NCBI RefSeq assembly: GCF_002356115.1
Contig: NZ_AP014836.1
Location: forward strand, 1,675,091 to 1,739,090
Direction of reading: 5' to 3'
Length of the DNA stretch: 64,000 nucleotides
Source: Candidatus Nitrosoglobus terrae
Lineage (GTDB): Bacteria; Pseudomonadota; Gammaproteobacteria; Nitrosococcales; Nitrosococcaceae
In this document: positions 9,971-22,423 of the stretch, one piece after another
Position numbering within the stretch: the stretch's first letter is position 1
Layout: every line of letters begins with the position of its first letter
Notes under the pieces: generated by a model
What the model was told of the DNA's origin: nothing
Seen by the model: only the letters and a program-made list of their open reading frames with translations
Database searches by the model: none
Program-made: the position numbers and the translations under genes

Positions 9971-10921
9971 ATGAATCATAAGAACACTATAGTTTATACA
10001 ATAGTAATTGTATTAATACTGTTTACTACTACCCATAGCTTAGATAGCTTAGCTCAATCAGAGGTAGAAAATCGCCCTCTATATGCGCCTCACCGAAACT
10101 GGCCACCGTGTGCTGTCATGGAAGCAAATGGTGAAAATGCGCTTAATGGCCAAGTAATAACGTGGACTATCTGTCGTTCAACTCCTTTTAAGGCAACTAC
10201 ATTAGATAGCGATCACGATTCAACACCTGCTGCAGCAACCATGCTGGATAGTGATCACGATGGTATTCTAGATGATGCCGATCAATGCCCTAGTACCCCT
10301 GCTAGTACAACGGTTGATGAAATAGGCTGCCCTCTAGATGATGATCCCCCAGATAATACTGATCTATGTACTAATACCAATGAAGCGGGCTGCTCCCTAG
10401 ATAGTGATCACGATGGTATTCTAGATGATGCCGATCAGTGCCCTGATACCCCTATTAACACAAAGGTTGATGAAACAGGCTGCCCTCTAGATAGCGATCA
10501 GGATGGTATCCTAGATAGTAGTGATCGATGCCCAGATACACCCTCAGGCACTACAGTGGATAAAAATGGCTGCCCCGCTCCTATTGTACTTAAAGGAGTC
10601 AATTTTGAACCTGATTCAACTCATCTTACTGTAGGCGCACAAGAGATACTTACTAAGATTGCAGATTCTCTACGCAGTCACCCAAATTTAGATATCACCA
10701 TTAAAGGTCATACAGATAACCTAGGTAGCGCAGATTACAATAAAAGCCTCTCCCAATCACGAGCTAAATCAGTGATGGGTTACTTGGCCTCCAATGGTAT
10801 TATGCAATCTAGAATGAGAGCCATCGGGTATGGCGAAGAACACCCAATTACTTCTAACGTTACTGAGAAAGGTCGGGCGCGGAATCGCCGTGTTGAACTT
10901 CAAGCTTCCGAGAATCAGTAA
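9971..10921 (+). CDS. OmpA-family protein with thrombospondin type 3 calcium-binding repeats
   Basis: 316 residues. An N-terminal hydrophobic signal (about residues 8-28) is followed by a region with repeated DSDHDGILDDADQCPDTP units, the calcium-binding thrombospondin type 3 pattern (about residues 90-200), and then by a C-terminal OmpA-like peptidoglycan-binding domain (about 205-316) with FEPDSTHL, IKGHTDNLGSADYN, SLSQSRAKSV and NRRVEL. The likely role is an outer-membrane-associated, peptidoglycan-anchored protein. There is no N-terminal beta-barrel, so it is not classical OmpA. Alone in its transcript, 150 bases after nrdB. Confidence 0.88.
   Translation: MNHKNTIVYTIVIVLILFTTTHSLDSLAQSEVENRPLYAPHRNWPPCAVMEANGENALNGQVITWTICRSTPFKATTLDSDHDSTPAAATMLDSDHDGILDDADQCPSTPASTTVDEIGCPLDDDPPDNTDLCTNTNEAGCSLDSDHDGILDDADQCPDTPINTKVDETGCPLDSDQDGILDSSDRCPDTPSGTTVDKNGCPAPIVLKGVNFEPDSTHLTVGAQEILTKIADSLRSHPNLDITIKGHTDNLGSADYNKSLSQSRAKSVMGYLASNGIMQSRMRAIGYGEEHPITSNVTEKGRARNRRVELQASENQ
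10244..10560 (+). repeat. In-gene direct repeats encoding calcium-binding units
   Basis: Three copies of a near-identical block of about 45 bases begin at 10244, 10397 and 10487. Each starts CT(A/G)GATAGYGATCA and codes for LDSD-H/Q-DGILD. The first two copies differ by only a couple of bases over their length, which suggests recent duplication and a route for repeat-number change by recombination. Confidence 0.85.
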
Positions 10922-11164
10922 TGAAAAAACATATATCGGATGACCTCTATAATTTAATACCTAGCTTTTGGGTTCATGAGATTCTAAGAAAACTTGAAAT
11001 AACATTCAGGGACAGTCAAGACCTGACGGCAGGCTGACATTCTCACTTGGACAGCGTGCTGGACTTCGCTTTTTTTATGGAAGCGATTGCAGAAATAAAA
11101 ATAGGAGCTCAGAAAACGCAAGTAGCAGCGCAGCTTTTAAGAACTAATGCACGAATCTTCCTTT

Positions 11165-11995
11165 TCAACGTCTAATCCGCCAATGCTGACGTAACCCTAT
11201 GCTTAAAGTAGAAAACAGATAAGCTCCTCCTGCTACTAATACGATAGTAGGCCCAACAGGAAAATCAGGTTCATAAGAAATAACAATGCCGGCGCTAGTA
11301 AATAAGGTGCCCAAAATGGCAGCTAACAACATCATCCTCGCCAATGAGCGCATATATTGCCCAGCAATAGCAGCGGGTAACATTAATAACGCAATCACTA
11401 AAATTAAACCCACTATTTGAATTAAAAGCACCACGGTAAGGGCTACCATGCAAAGTAATAATAAATAGAAAAATGTTACGGGAACCCCTCGAAGACGCGC
11501 AAACTCTTCATCAAAACTAATCGCTAGAAATTGTTTATAAAACAAGGTTACCGTAAAAATAATGACGGCATCTACAGCTATCATTAGATAAAGTTGCTCT
11601 TGTGACACCATCAGGATATTGCCAAATAAGTAACTCATCAGATCAATGTTATAGCCAGGGGTCTGAGAGATAAAAATAATCCCCACAGCCATTCCCATAG
11701 ACCAGAGCGCGCTAATTAAAGTATCCTCTCGTTCCTGCCACCTTTGATTCACCCAGCCAATAAGTAATGCTGCTAGTAACGCTGCAATCAAAGCACCTGC
11801 AAGCGGGTTTTTACCTAAATAATAGGCAGCCCCCATACCGCCTAAAACCGCATGAGCAATACCTCCGGCTAGAAAACCAATCCGCTTTACCACTACAAAA
11901 CTTCCCATCACACCACATCCTAAGCTAGCTAGAATTCCTGCCGCTAATGCATGGTGTAAAAATGTTGCAGTGACTAATGCTTCCCACAAGGTCAT
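11165..11995 (-). CDS. znuB: Zinc ABC transporter, membrane permease
   Basis: Integral membrane protein of 276 residues with about eight hydrophobic segments, of the ABC-3 permease family; GSFVVVKRIGFLAGGIAHAVLGG is the family's N-terminal segment. Third structural gene of the zur-znuA-znuC-znuB operon, two bases after znuC. It forms the inner-membrane channel through which zinc delivered by ZnuA passes, driven by ZnuC. Confidence 0.94.
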   Translation of the reverse strand: MTLWEALVTATFLHHALAAGILASLGCGVMGSFVVVKRIGFLAGGIAHAVLGGMGAAYYLGKNPLAGALIAALLAALLIGWVNQRWQEREDTLISALWSMGMAVGIIFISQTPGYNIDLMSYLFGNILMVSQEQLYLMIAVDAVIIFTVTLFYKQFLAISFDEEFARLRGVPVTFFYLLLLCMVALTVVLLIQIVGLILVIALLMLPAAIAGQYMRSLARMMLLAAILGTLFTSAGIVISYEPDFPVGPTIVLVAGGAYLFSTLSIGLRQHWRIRR

Positions 11996-11997
11996 GG

Positions 11998-12720
11998 TTA
12001 ATGAATATGATCAATCATATGCATATTGGCACCATAGAGCTGTTCAATCATCTCTCCGCTAATGGCTGCCGTTTCATGACACACCAAAGTCTGATTAAGA
12101 CAAGCGACTCGGCTAACATAATGTGAAATAAAACCTATATCGTGAGAAACCACTATAATAGTCATCTCTTTGTTCAGCTGCTCAAGCAAACGAAAAAAAT
12201 TCTCCTCTAGCCGTAAATCTACATGGGCAGTAGGTTCATCCAAGATCAGAATTTCTGGCCCTACGGCTAAAGCCCGAGCAATCAATGCTCGTTGACGCTG
12301 CCCTCCAGAGAGATCAGCTAAAGAACGATTACTCAACCTCAAAATTTCCATCTGTTCCATGGCATGTCGTGCAAATATACGATCTTTGTGAGTATAGCCG
12401 CCTATAATCTTAGTTTTACCCAAACGTCCTTGGAGTACAGCGTCTTCTACCGTAATGGGGAAATTATCAACAAAGGCAGTATGCTGTGGCACATAACCTA
12501 TTGCTGATCGGCCTTGTTCAGGGGGTAACCCTAGTACTAATACTCGGCCAGATAAGGGCTTTAGTAGCCCTAAGATAATCTTAAGCAACGTACTTTTTCC
12601 GCCTCCATTAGGGCCTACTAAACCAAGAAACTCGCCACGAGACACTTCAAGATTAATGTGATCTAGTACTAAGGGGCCGATATAAGAAAAACAAACATTT
12701 TTAATAGAAACCAGCTTCAT
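11998..12720 (-). CDS. znuC: Zinc ABC transporter, ATPase
   Basis: ABC ATPase of 240 residues: Walker A GPNGGGKST at residues 36-44, signature LSGGQRQR, Walker B ILILDEPT and switch histidine in VVSHD. The start overlaps the znuA stop by four bases, so translation is coupled. Family and neighbours (ZnuA, ZnuB, Zur) indicate zinc rather than manganese. Confidence 0.94.
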   Translation of the reverse strand: MKLVSIKNVCFSYIGPLVLDHINLEVSRGEFLGLVGPNGGGKSTLLKIILGLLKPLSGRVLVLGLPPEQGRSAIGYVPQHTAFVDNFPITVEDAVLQGRLGKTKIIGGYTHKDRIFARHAMEQMEILRLSNRSLADLSGGQRQRALIARALAVGPEILILDEPTAHVDLRLEENFFRLLEQLNKEMTIIVVSHDIGFISHYVSRVACLNQTLVCHETAAISGEMIEQLYGANMHMIDHIH

Positions 12721-13586
12721 TTTAATGCTCTTGCCAACACGGTGGCGACATAACGCAGATTATTATCGTAATCTTCAGCAAGGGGATCTAAACTAATAAC
12801 ATCAGCGCCAATAGCGCGAGCCACTAACTCTGCATTAGCTTGGCTAAACTGTTTCTGCACAAAGATAGTTCGAATACCTTCTTGACGACCTAACATAATA
12901 AGTGCCGATAAGGATTTAGCCCCAGGATCTTTACCTGCATATTCAATGGCAATCTCTTCAAGCCCATAAGTATGGGCGAAATAACGCCATGCAGGATGAA
13001 AAACCATAAAACGATGATGACTTAGTCCTGATAGGGTTCTACGGATAAACTGATCAAGTTTATCAAGATCTTGAATAAAATCTTGGTAGTTTTTCTCAAA
13101 TTGATGGCTATAATCCGGATCGCTTTCAACGAGTACGTCTCTAATATGCACCGCCATAATCTTTACCAGCGGCGGGCTAGTCCAAATATGAGGATCTACT
13201 GCCCCATGGTGATTATCCCTATCCATACTAGCTATAGGCGTAAACAACAAAGGTATATCTTGTCGGCAGTCTATTACTTTTATATTTGGGTTTGCCTTAA
13301 CAATTGATTTGAGCCAAATATCCTCAAAAGGCATACCAATGCGAAAATAAAATTTTGCTTGAGCTAACCTTATCATCTGTTTTGGTGTAGGCTCATAAAT
13401 TTCCTCACTCCGCCCCGGCTCTACCATTACTGATACTTGGACTCGGCTACCGCCGATACGCTCTACAAAATATTTTTGAGGTAATAGGCTAACAAAGACA
13501 GAAAAAGAATCTGTGGCGTGAGCATTGCTACCACTCCAGCCTAAAAATATTACTAGGTAAAATATGCTGCTATAACCGATCTTCAC
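12717..13586 (-). CDS. znuA: Zinc ABC transporter, periplasmic binding protein
   Basis: TroA-type cluster A-1 binding protein of 289 residues with an N-terminal signal (YLVIFLGWSGSNAHA). It shows the family's SLLPQKYFVERIGG start, VDPHIWTSP with a metal-ligand histidine, and MVFHPAWRYFAHTYGL. It lacks the long His-rich loop of many ZnuA proteins; only DNHHGAVDPH remains. It starts 6 bases after zur ends, so it shares the zur transcript. Confidence 0.92.
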   Translation of the reverse strand: MKIGYSSIFYLVIFLGWSGSNAHATDSFSVFVSLLPQKYFVERIGGSRVQVSVMVEPGRSEEIYEPTPKQMIRLAQAKFYFRIGMPFEDIWLKSIVKANPNIKVIDCRQDIPLLFTPIASMDRDNHHGAVDPHIWTSPPLVKIMAVHIRDVLVESDPDYSHQFEKNYQDFIQDLDKLDQFIRRTLSGLSHHRFMVFHPAWRYFAHTYGLEEIAIEYAGKDPGAKSLSALIMLGRQEGIRTIFVQKQFSQANAELVARAIGADVISLDPLAEDYDNNLRYVATVLARALK

Positions 13587-13592
13587 TCCTAT

Positions 13593-14084
13593 CTAAACCC
13601 CGCTACATTGGGGGCATAACCCTCGGATCTCTACCGTTTGGCAATCTGTCTGAAAGCTTAAATTGTTCGCTTCCCTAACAAGGATATCGGTAATCTCTGG
13701 GGCATCTAATTCAGCTACAGTACCACAGTGCCGGCATAGTAAAAATTGACCAATATGAGGCCGCTCTGGGTTACCACAGCCTATATAAGCATTAAGCGTT
13801 TCCACTCGATGAATTAAGCCAGCTTGTAGTAAAAAATCTAGGGCGCGATAAACTGTAGGAGGGGCCGCTCTCTGGTACTCTTGGTGTAAGTGCTCAAGAA
13901 TATCATAGGCTTTAATAGATCTGTGGCGATTCCAAACTAATTCTAAAACCCGTCGCCGTAGCTTAGTTAAACGCAATCCCCTACTAGCGCAAGTTTTTTC
14001 CGCTACTGCTAATGCATTGTGGATACAACGTAGATGATCATGTTTGGGCTCCTTAAAGGGAGCTAAGATATCACTCTGGGACAT
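13593..14084 (-). CDS. zur: Fur-family zinc uptake repressor
   Basis: 163-residue Fur-family regulator with a winged helix (about 30-95, including PPTVYRALDFLLQAGLIHRV) and a dimerisation domain carrying two CxxC pairs at 117/120 and 157/160 that hold a structural zinc. Its position as first gene of the znu operon and the palindrome 26 bases upstream identify it as Zur, which represses zinc import when zinc is plentiful and here would repress its own transcript too. Confidence 0.92.
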   Translation of the reverse strand: MSQSDILAPFKEPKHDHLRCIHNALAVAEKTCASRGLRLTKLRRRVLELVWNRHRSIKAYDILEHLHQEYQRAAPPTVYRALDFLLQAGLIHRVETLNAYIGCGNPERPHIGQFLLCRHCGTVAELDAPEITDILVREANNLSFQTDCQTVEIRGLCPQCSGV

Positions 14085-14109
14085 AAAAAACCCCGGCTAT
14101 GTCTAGAGT

Positions 14110-14130
14110 GTAACTTTATAACATAATTAC
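14110..14130 (-). promoter_or_regulatory. Probable Zur operator
   Basis: On the minus strand the sequence reads GTAATTATGTTATAAAGTTA followed by C, an imperfect palindrome with GTAA/TTAC ends around a TTATAA core. It contains ATGTTATAA, a half-site of the gammaproteobacterial Zur box. It lies 26 bases before the zur start codon, where it would block the promoter of zur-znuACB. Recognised by eye. Confidence 0.6.
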
Positions 14131-14216
14131 TAGGGCTAGAAAAGCTGGCTAGAGTAAAAAGCCTAAGACAATCGATGAATTAGCGCCAAAAGTATGGCAG
14201 TAAGATAATGCGTTTT

Positions 14217-16478
14217 TTAGCTTTGATCATTTTGATAGGCAAGCTGAAGCTCATCTTCTATTACATCCACTGTAACATAACCTCCATTGACTAACTTACC
14301 AAATAATAACTCATCTGCTAAGGGTTTTTTAATTTTTTCTTGAATAAAACGAGTCATAGGGCGGGCACCCATCTTCTTATCATAACCTCGATTAGCCAAC
14401 CAGATTCGAGCAATATCACTTACCTTAAGGACAACATTCTTATCCTGTAGTAGTAACTCTAGCTCTATTATAAACTTATCGACTACTCTACCAATAGAGA
14501 ACTCGCTCAAAGCCTTAAATTGGACAATCGCATCCAGCCGATTACGGAGCTCAGGGCTAAATATTCGCTTAATGACTTCTACTGCGTCGTTAGAATGATC
14601 CTGCTCGGTGAATCCTATGGATGCTCGGCTAATCTCTTGAGCGCCCACATTAGAAGTCATTACTAAAATCACATTACGAAAATCCGCTTTACGCCCGTTA
14701 TTATCAGTCAGAGTACCATGATCCATGATCTGTAGTAGCAAATTAAATACATCGGGATGAGCCTTTTCGATCTCATCAAGCAGTAAAACCGCATGGGGAT
14801 TCTTGCAAATAGCCTCGGTAAGCAACCCCCCTTGCTCATACCCAACATAACCTGGCGGGGCTCCAATAAGACGAGAGGCCGTATGGCGCTCCATATACTC
14901 GGACATATCAAAACGAATAAGCTCAATACCCAAAATATGAGCCAGTTGACGAGTAATTTCTGTCTTACCGACCCCCGTAGGGCCAGTAAAAAGAAAGGAG
15001 CCTACAGGTCTATTGATATCTCCCAAACCAGATCGAGACATCTTAATGGCCGAACCTAATACTTCAATAGCCTCATCTTGGCCAAAAATAACCCGCTTAA
15101 GATTTGCTTCCAGATTAGCTAAACTCTCCTTATCAGAGGTTGAAATATGCTTTGGCGGGATACGTGCCATTTTAGCAACTACAAACTGTACATCCTGTAC
15201 TCCAATGATTTTTTTGCGCCTAGCCAGTGCTAATAGCTGTTGGCTAGCACCACACTCATCAAGCACGTCAATGGCTTTATCTGGAAGATAGCGATCATTG
15301 ATGTAACGGGCTGATAATTCAGCAGCAACACGAAGTGCCGCCTGAGAGAACTTAACCTTATGGTGCTCCTCCAAGCGAGATTTCAATCCTCGTAGAATTT
15401 GTACTGTTTCCTCTACTGAAGGCTCTAAAATATCAATCTTCTGGAAGCGACGTGCTAAAGCCCGATCTTTCTCAAAAACACTACGGTATTCTTGATAAGT
15501 AGTAGAACCAATACATTTTAGCTCACCTGAAGATAGCATGGGCTTAATTAGGTTAGAGGCATCCATTGCTCCACCAGAGGCTGAACCAGCACCAATAACG
15601 GTGTGAATTTCATCAATAAAAAGAATGGCACCCTTCTCTTTTTTAAGTTGCGCCAAGATACCCTTTAAGCGCTTTTCGAAATCACCACGGTATTTAGTCC
15701 CAGCTACTAAAGCGCCCATATCTAAACTGTAAATCGTACAACCCAGCAAAACCTCAGGAATATCTCCTTCAATAATTTTCCGTGCTAACCCTTCAGCCAA
15801 AGCCGTTTTACCTACGCCAGCCTCACCGACAAATAAAGGATTGTTCTTACGCCTCCGACATAGGATTTGGATAGTACGTTCTAACTCTGTATAGCGCCCT
15901 ATGAGGGGATCGATCTTTCCTTGCACTGCTAACCGATTAAGGTTGACGGCATAGGTTTCTAATGGATTTTGCCCAGAAACCTCTACTCCCGTTGTTTCCG
16001 CCTCCTCCGAAGCCCCAGCTGACTCTCCACTGCTACCTTGAGGATTAACTTTGCTAATGCCATGGGAGAGGTAATTCACAATATCTAATCGAGTTGTATG
16101 CTGACGCTTGAGAAAATAAACTGCTTGAGACTGCTGCTCTCCATAGATCGCAACTAATACGTTAGCGCCAGTAACCTCTTTTTGCCCAGAGGATTGAACT
16201 TGAAGCACTGCCCGCTGTAATACTCGCTGGAATCCTAAGGTTGGTTGAGTATCTCGGCCTTCCTTAATTGGTAGCAAAGGGGTGGTTTCATTGAGAAAAT
16301 CTGTTATTTCTTTCTTTAATTGATGCAAACTTACCCCACAAGCTCGTAATACAGCGACTGCTGCTGGATTATCTAGCATAGCTAGCAAAAGGTGCTCTAC
16401 AGTGAGAAATTCGTGCATTTTCTCCCGCGCGCCCTTAAAAGCTTGATTTAGGCTTGCTTCCAGATCCCTACTCAACAT
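14217..16478 (-). CDS. clpA: ClpA, ATPase subunit of the ClpAP protease
   Basis: Hsp100 unfoldase that feeds substrates to ClpP. Layout: Clp N-domain with two repeats (about 1-145), an acidic/serine linker, first AAA domain with Walker A GEAGVGKTALAEG, and second AAA domain with GPTGVGKTEITRQ and MSEYMERH. About 753 residues, as in E. coli ClpA, and no ClpB-type middle domain. ATG 16478 has GAGG nine bases upstream, better than the TTG at 16484. It lies next to its adaptor gene clpS, as usual. Confidence 0.96.
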   Translation of the reverse strand: MLSRDLEASLNQAFKGAREKMHEFLTVEHLLLAMLDNPAAVAVLRACGVSLHQLKKEITDFLNETTPLLPIKEGRDTQPTLGFQRVLQRAVLQVQSSGQKEVTGANVLVAIYGEQQSQAVYFLKRQHTTRLDIVNYLSHGISKVNPQGSSGESAGASEEAETTGVEVSGQNPLETYAVNLNRLAVQGKIDPLIGRYTELERTIQILCRRRKNNPLFVGEAGVGKTALAEGLARKIIEGDIPEVLLGCTIYSLDMGALVAGTKYRGDFEKRLKGILAQLKKEKGAILFIDEIHTVIGAGSASGGAMDASNLIKPMLSSGELKCIGSTTYQEYRSVFEKDRALARRFQKIDILEPSVEETVQILRGLKSRLEEHHKVKFSQAALRVAAELSARYINDRYLPDKAIDVLDECGASQQLLALARRKKIIGVQDVQFVVAKMARIPPKHISTSDKESLANLEANLKRVIFGQDEAIEVLGSAIKMSRSGLGDINRPVGSFLFTGPTGVGKTEITRQLAHILGIELIRFDMSEYMERHTASRLIGAPPGYVGYEQGGLLTEAICKNPHAVLLLDEIEKAHPDVFNLLLQIMDHGTLTDNNGRKADFRNVILVMTSNVGAQEISRASIGFTEQDHSNDAVEVIKRIFSPELRNRLDAIVQFKALSEFSIGRVVDKFIIELELLLQDKNVVLKVSDIARIWLANRGYDKKMGARPMTRFIQEKIKKPLADELLFGKLVNGGYVTVDVIEDELQLAYQNDQS

Positions 16479-16611
16479 GAGCAATTACCTCACTATCAGG
16501 CAGGCTAGACATAAATTTAAAACCTATAGAATCATTAATATCCTTCTAGAATACCACTCCTACCCGCATCCCCTTAATCTAGATCAGCTTGCAGCTTGAT
16601 AAAATTTTTCA

Positions 16612-16935
16612 TTATGCCTTCTCCAAGATGCACTTTAGCGGATGCTGGTTATTCACGGAATACTCATTTACCTGAGCCATCTTTGTCTCCGCGATCTCGT
16701 AGGTAAATACACCACAAATCCCTTGGCCTTCTATATGCACTTGCCACATAATACGTGTTGCTTGTTCTAGATTCATAGCAAAAAAAGTCTGTAATATTTT
16801 AACTACAAACTCCATCGGCGTGTAATCGTCATTTAGCATGACCACCTTATACATTGATGGAGGCTTGATCTTTGGCTTTGCCACACCAATTGCAAAGATA
16901 TCCTTATTCCCCTCATCTGGATATAACTTACCCAT
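16612..16935 (-). CDS. clpS: ClpS, adaptor of ClpAP
   Basis: Small adaptor that brings N-degron proteins to ClpA. The core [20 protein letters not shown] is followed by the helices up to [19 protein letters not shown] and [10 protein letters not shown]. The N-terminus is uncertain: AGGAGG lies 14 bases before ATG 16935, and a TTG at 16947 lies only two bases after it. 134 bases separate it from clpA. Confidence 0.94.
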   Translation of the reverse strand: MGKLYPDEGNKDIFAIGVAKPKIKPPSMYKVVMLNDDYTPMEFVVKILQTFFAMNLEQATRIMWQVHIEGQGICGVFTYEIAETKMAQVNEYSVNNQHPLKCILEKA

Positions 16936-17115
16936 AAGCCAGCCCAATTCCTCCTAAGGGCATATTCGATAAAGAGAAACCTAGTGAATATAAATAACTA
17001 TAAAATAAATCTAGCCACTGTAGTAATACTAGCATAGCACTTATAAGCTATATGCTTACGATCTGTCTACGAGTATCCAATTAACTCAACATTACAGCTA
17101 AAATAAAACCGCCTC

Positions 17116-17436
17116 TCAAGGGTTAGCTGTAGCCGTTTGCATCATTTTTTGTAACTCCCCCTTTTCAAACAGCTCTATAGCAATATCACAACCCCCAACT
17201 AATTCGCCATTAATATATAACTGAGGGAAGGTTGGCCAATTAGAATATTGAGGTAAATTAGCCCGGATCTCTGGATTGGCAAGTACATCCACATGAGTAA
17301 ACTCTGCGCCACAAGCTTGTAATATTTGCACAGCCCTAGCAGAGAAACCACACTGAGGAAATTGAGGTGTTCCTTTCATAAATAAGACCACTGGGCTTGA
17401 TTCTATCGTTTCTTTGATCTGTTCCATTATACTCAT
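17116..17436 (-). CDS. grxD: Monothiol glutaredoxin, CGFS type
   Basis: 106-residue glutaredoxin with the CGFS active site at C29-S32 and the glutathione-binding WPTFPQLYINGELVGGCDI region. Proteins of this type bind a bridging 2Fe-2S cluster and pass clusters on or help iron sensing, rather than reducing disulfides. Single gene, divergent from sodB across a 344-base gap. Confidence 0.94.
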   Translation of the reverse strand: MSIMEQIKETIESSPVVLFMKGTPQFPQCGFSARAVQILQACGAEFTHVDVLANPEIRANLPQYSNWPTFPQLYINGELVGGCDIAIELFEKGELQKMMQTATANP

Positions 17437-17780
17437 GGTTATATCTCCAAAATATTATGTCATTATAGATTTAGTAAATTTTAACTGGCTTATTCCGATT
17501 TTATGGATCTAATGGCTAGCGAGAGATCTTTTGATTAATGCTAAGTAAATATTAACCTATAATAAGCTTTGTTAGATATTACGAGTTATTGAGTTACTAA
17601 TACAATCAAAGTAACACTTTAATTATCACATAAGAGTAAATTTAGACAGTAGCTAAATGCACTAAGTGCAGAATTATAAATAACGCTTGAAATCCTTATC
17701 CGTGCTTCTTTAGACTACACTTAAATATTTACTACATACGTTGATCCTCAAAATAACCCATACAAGAAAGGAGATTGGAT
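17437..17780. other. Divergent grxD/sodB intergenic region with a palindrome
   Basis: This AT-rich gap holds no gene I can support. The notable element is a perfect palindrome TGCACT-A-AGTGCA at 17658-17670. A weak promoter for sodB may be TTGAAA near 17690 with TAGACT 18 bases on. AAAGGAG at 17767-17773 is the sodB ribosome binding site. I see no convincing Fur box. Confidence 0.5.
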
Positions 17781-18362
17781 ATGACTCATAGTTTACCGAA
17801 ACTCCCCTACGCTATGAACGCCTTAGAGCCACATATTTCCAAAGAAACACTTGAATATCATTATGGTAAACACCACCAAACCTATATAGATAATCTTAAT
17901 AAACTTATCCTTGGAACTGAATTTGAGCGGGCACCTTTAGAGGAAATTATCACTAAAGCCTCTGGCCCTATTTTTAATAATAGCGCCCAAGTATGGAATC
18001 ATACCTTCTATTGGAATTCTTTAGCCCCACAAGGAGGAGGTGAACCTGAGGGTGCCTTGATGAATGCTATCACGCAAAAATTTGGCTCTTTTACTGAATT
18101 TAAAGAAAAATTTAGCCAGACAGCCATCACTCTTTTTGGTTCTGGTTGGGCTTGGTTAGTCAAAAATCCTAATGGTTCTCTAGAAATTACAGCCACAAGT
18201 AATGCCGGTAACCCTTTAACAGAAGGGAGAATTCCCTTACTCACCTGCGATGTCTGGGAGCATGCCTACTATATTGATTATCGTAATGCTAGAGCAAAAT
18301 ATCTAGAATCTTTCTGGAAGCTCGTAAATTGGGATTTTGCCGCTAAAAATCTAGCTGACTAA
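17781..18362 (+). CDS. sodB: Superoxide dismutase, iron type
   Basis: 193-residue Fe/Mn-family dismutase that converts superoxide to peroxide and oxygen. The four metal ligands are H27, H74, D157 and H161. [18 protein letters not shown] and [10 protein letters not shown] are typical of the iron form. ATG 17781 has AAAGGAG seven bases upstream; a TTG six bases earlier sits too close to that site. Likely terminator about 130 bases downstream. Confidence 0.96.
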   Translation: MTHSLPKLPYAMNALEPHISKETLEYHYGKHHQTYIDNLNKLILGTEFERAPLEEIITKASGPIFNNSAQVWNHTFYWNSLAPQGGGEPEGALMNAITQKFGSFTEFKEKFSQTAITLFGSGWAWLVKNPNGSLEITATSNAGNPLTEGRIPLLTCDVWEHAYYIDYRNARAKYLESFWKLVNWDFAAKNLAD

Positions 18363-18494
18363 CTTCGTTAATTTAAGATTAATATAGCAAACACATTTTT
18401 TTATCTCTAGAAATAAGATAAGCTCATATAATAAATACAAAAATGAACTTCTTTCATTTACCATGAATAGAAATTTCTCTCTAACTTAGCTTAT

Positions 18495-18529
18495 GGCAGC
18501 TCTATCGAGCTGCCCTCCTTATTTTTATT
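18495..18529 (+). terminator. Rho-independent terminator after sodB
   Basis: GGCAGCTC-TATC-GAGCTGCC, a perfect 8-base stem with a 4-base loop, is followed by CTCCTTATTTTTATT. It lies 133 bases after the sodB stop, before argD. Confidence 0.7.
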
Positions 18530-18569
18530 AGGTTGATATATCGTTATTTATGTTTATGATAGAACCACA

Positions 18570-19763
18570 ATGAATGAGCCACTAATGTCTGCTTACGCTC
18601 GCCTACCTGTAGCTTTTAGCCGAGGAGAAGGAGCTCGGTTATGGGATAGCGCTGGCAATGAGTATCTAGATGCACTGGCAGGTGTTGCGGTTTGTGGTCT
18701 TGGCCATGCACACCCTGCTATTGCCCAAGCAATCAATGATCAAGTAGGGCATTTGCTTCATACCTCTAATCTTTACCGTATCCCCTTACAGGAAGCGTTA
18801 GCCACTAAGTTAAATGCTTTGGCTGGAATGGAGCGTGCTTTTTTTGCTAACTCAGGCGCTGAAGCCAATGAAGCAGCGCTTAAGATTGCCCGCCGCTATG
18901 GACATGGCCGGGGGATTAGCAATCCAAAAATTGTTGTTATGACAGGCAGCTTCCACGGACGTACGCTAGCCACCCTAAGCGCTACTGGAAATGCCAGAGT
19001 CCAAGCAGGTTTTGAGCCCTTAGTTCAGAATTTTATCCGAATTCCTTATGACGATTCATCCGCCTTAGAAGCATTACCAGAGCAGACCCGCAAAGAGATC
19101 GTAGCTGTTCTCCTTGAACCTATCCAAGGTGAAGGCGGAATTATCGTTCCAACTAATAACTATCTAGATCAAATTCGTGCAATTTGCAACAGCCAAAGCT
19201 GGCTTATGATGCTAGATGAGGTTCAAACAGGCTTATGCCGTACTGGCCGCTGGTTTGCATTCCAACATAGTCAATCACAACCAGATGTGATAACACTTGC
19301 TAAAAGTCTCGGTAATGGGATCCCTATTGGTGTCTGTCTAGCCCGAGGTGAAGCGGCTCGAGTAATACAACCTGGCAGCCATGGTTCTACTTGCGGCGGT
19401 AATCCATTGGCCTGTCGCGCTGCTTTAGCAGTATTGGAGACCCTTGAGCAGCAGAACTTAGCACAAAGAGCCAGCCAATTAGGCCAAAGAATGTTGGAAT
19501 CTTTCCAAAAATCCCTACGAGATCTACCTGAGGTTCAGGCGATTCGTGGCCAAGGTTTAATGATAGGAATAGTACTAGATCGACCCTGCACCACACTAAT
19601 GAAATCCGCCTTAGAAGAGCGATTGCTTCTTAACGTAACTGCAGGTAATGTGATACGCCTACTTCCCCCGCTAATCATAAGCGATAAAGAGGCAGATACC
19701 ATCGTAGAGAGGATAAATAAGCTTATCAGGGCATTTCTTAAGGATTCTCAAAATTCGAAGTAA
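18570..19763 (+). CDS. argD: Acetylornithine aminotransferase
   Basis: PLP-dependent class III aminotransferase of 397 residues acting in arginine synthesis, and possibly as succinyl-diaminopimelate aminotransferase for lysine. Visible: [41 protein letters not shown] and the PLP lysine in [13 protein letters not shown]. It is followed 14 bases later by argF, the next-but-one step, so the two form an arginine operon. Confidence 0.94.
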   Translation: MNEPLMSAYARLPVAFSRGEGARLWDSAGNEYLDALAGVAVCGLGHAHPAIAQAINDQVGHLLHTSNLYRIPLQEALATKLNALAGMERAFFANSGAEANEAALKIARRYGHGRGISNPKIVVMTGSFHGRTLATLSATGNARVQAGFEPLVQNFIRIPYDDSSALEALPEQTRKEIVAVLLEPIQGEGGIIVPTNNYLDQIRAICNSQSWLMMLDEVQTGLCRTGRWFAFQHSQSQPDVITLAKSLGNGIPIGVCLARGEAARVIQPGSHGSTCGGNPLACRAALAVLETLEQQNLAQRASQLGQRMLESFQKSLRDLPEVQAIRGQGLMIGIVLDRPCTTLMKSALEERLLLNVTAGNVIRLLPPLIISDKEADTIVERINKLIRAFLKDSQNSK

Positions 19764-19777
19764 CCCGAGAAATTGCT

Positions 19778-22352
<2,575 letters not shown>

Positions 22353-22423
22353 AATAGCTACCTGCCTTTTTCAATTGACCTAAGTGAGATCTAGCCGTAG
22401 AATTTGTTTTAGCATCATTATCA

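Noticed and set aside
11056-11175. A 39-codon frame in the nrdB/OmpA-znuB gap (DFAFFMEAIAEIKIGAQKTQ...)
   Set aside because: It faintly resembles the start of DUF1016/YhcG-type nuclease proteins (AEIK...AQ pattern), but it is too short and lacks a ribosome binding site. Treated as chance or an unprovable fragment.
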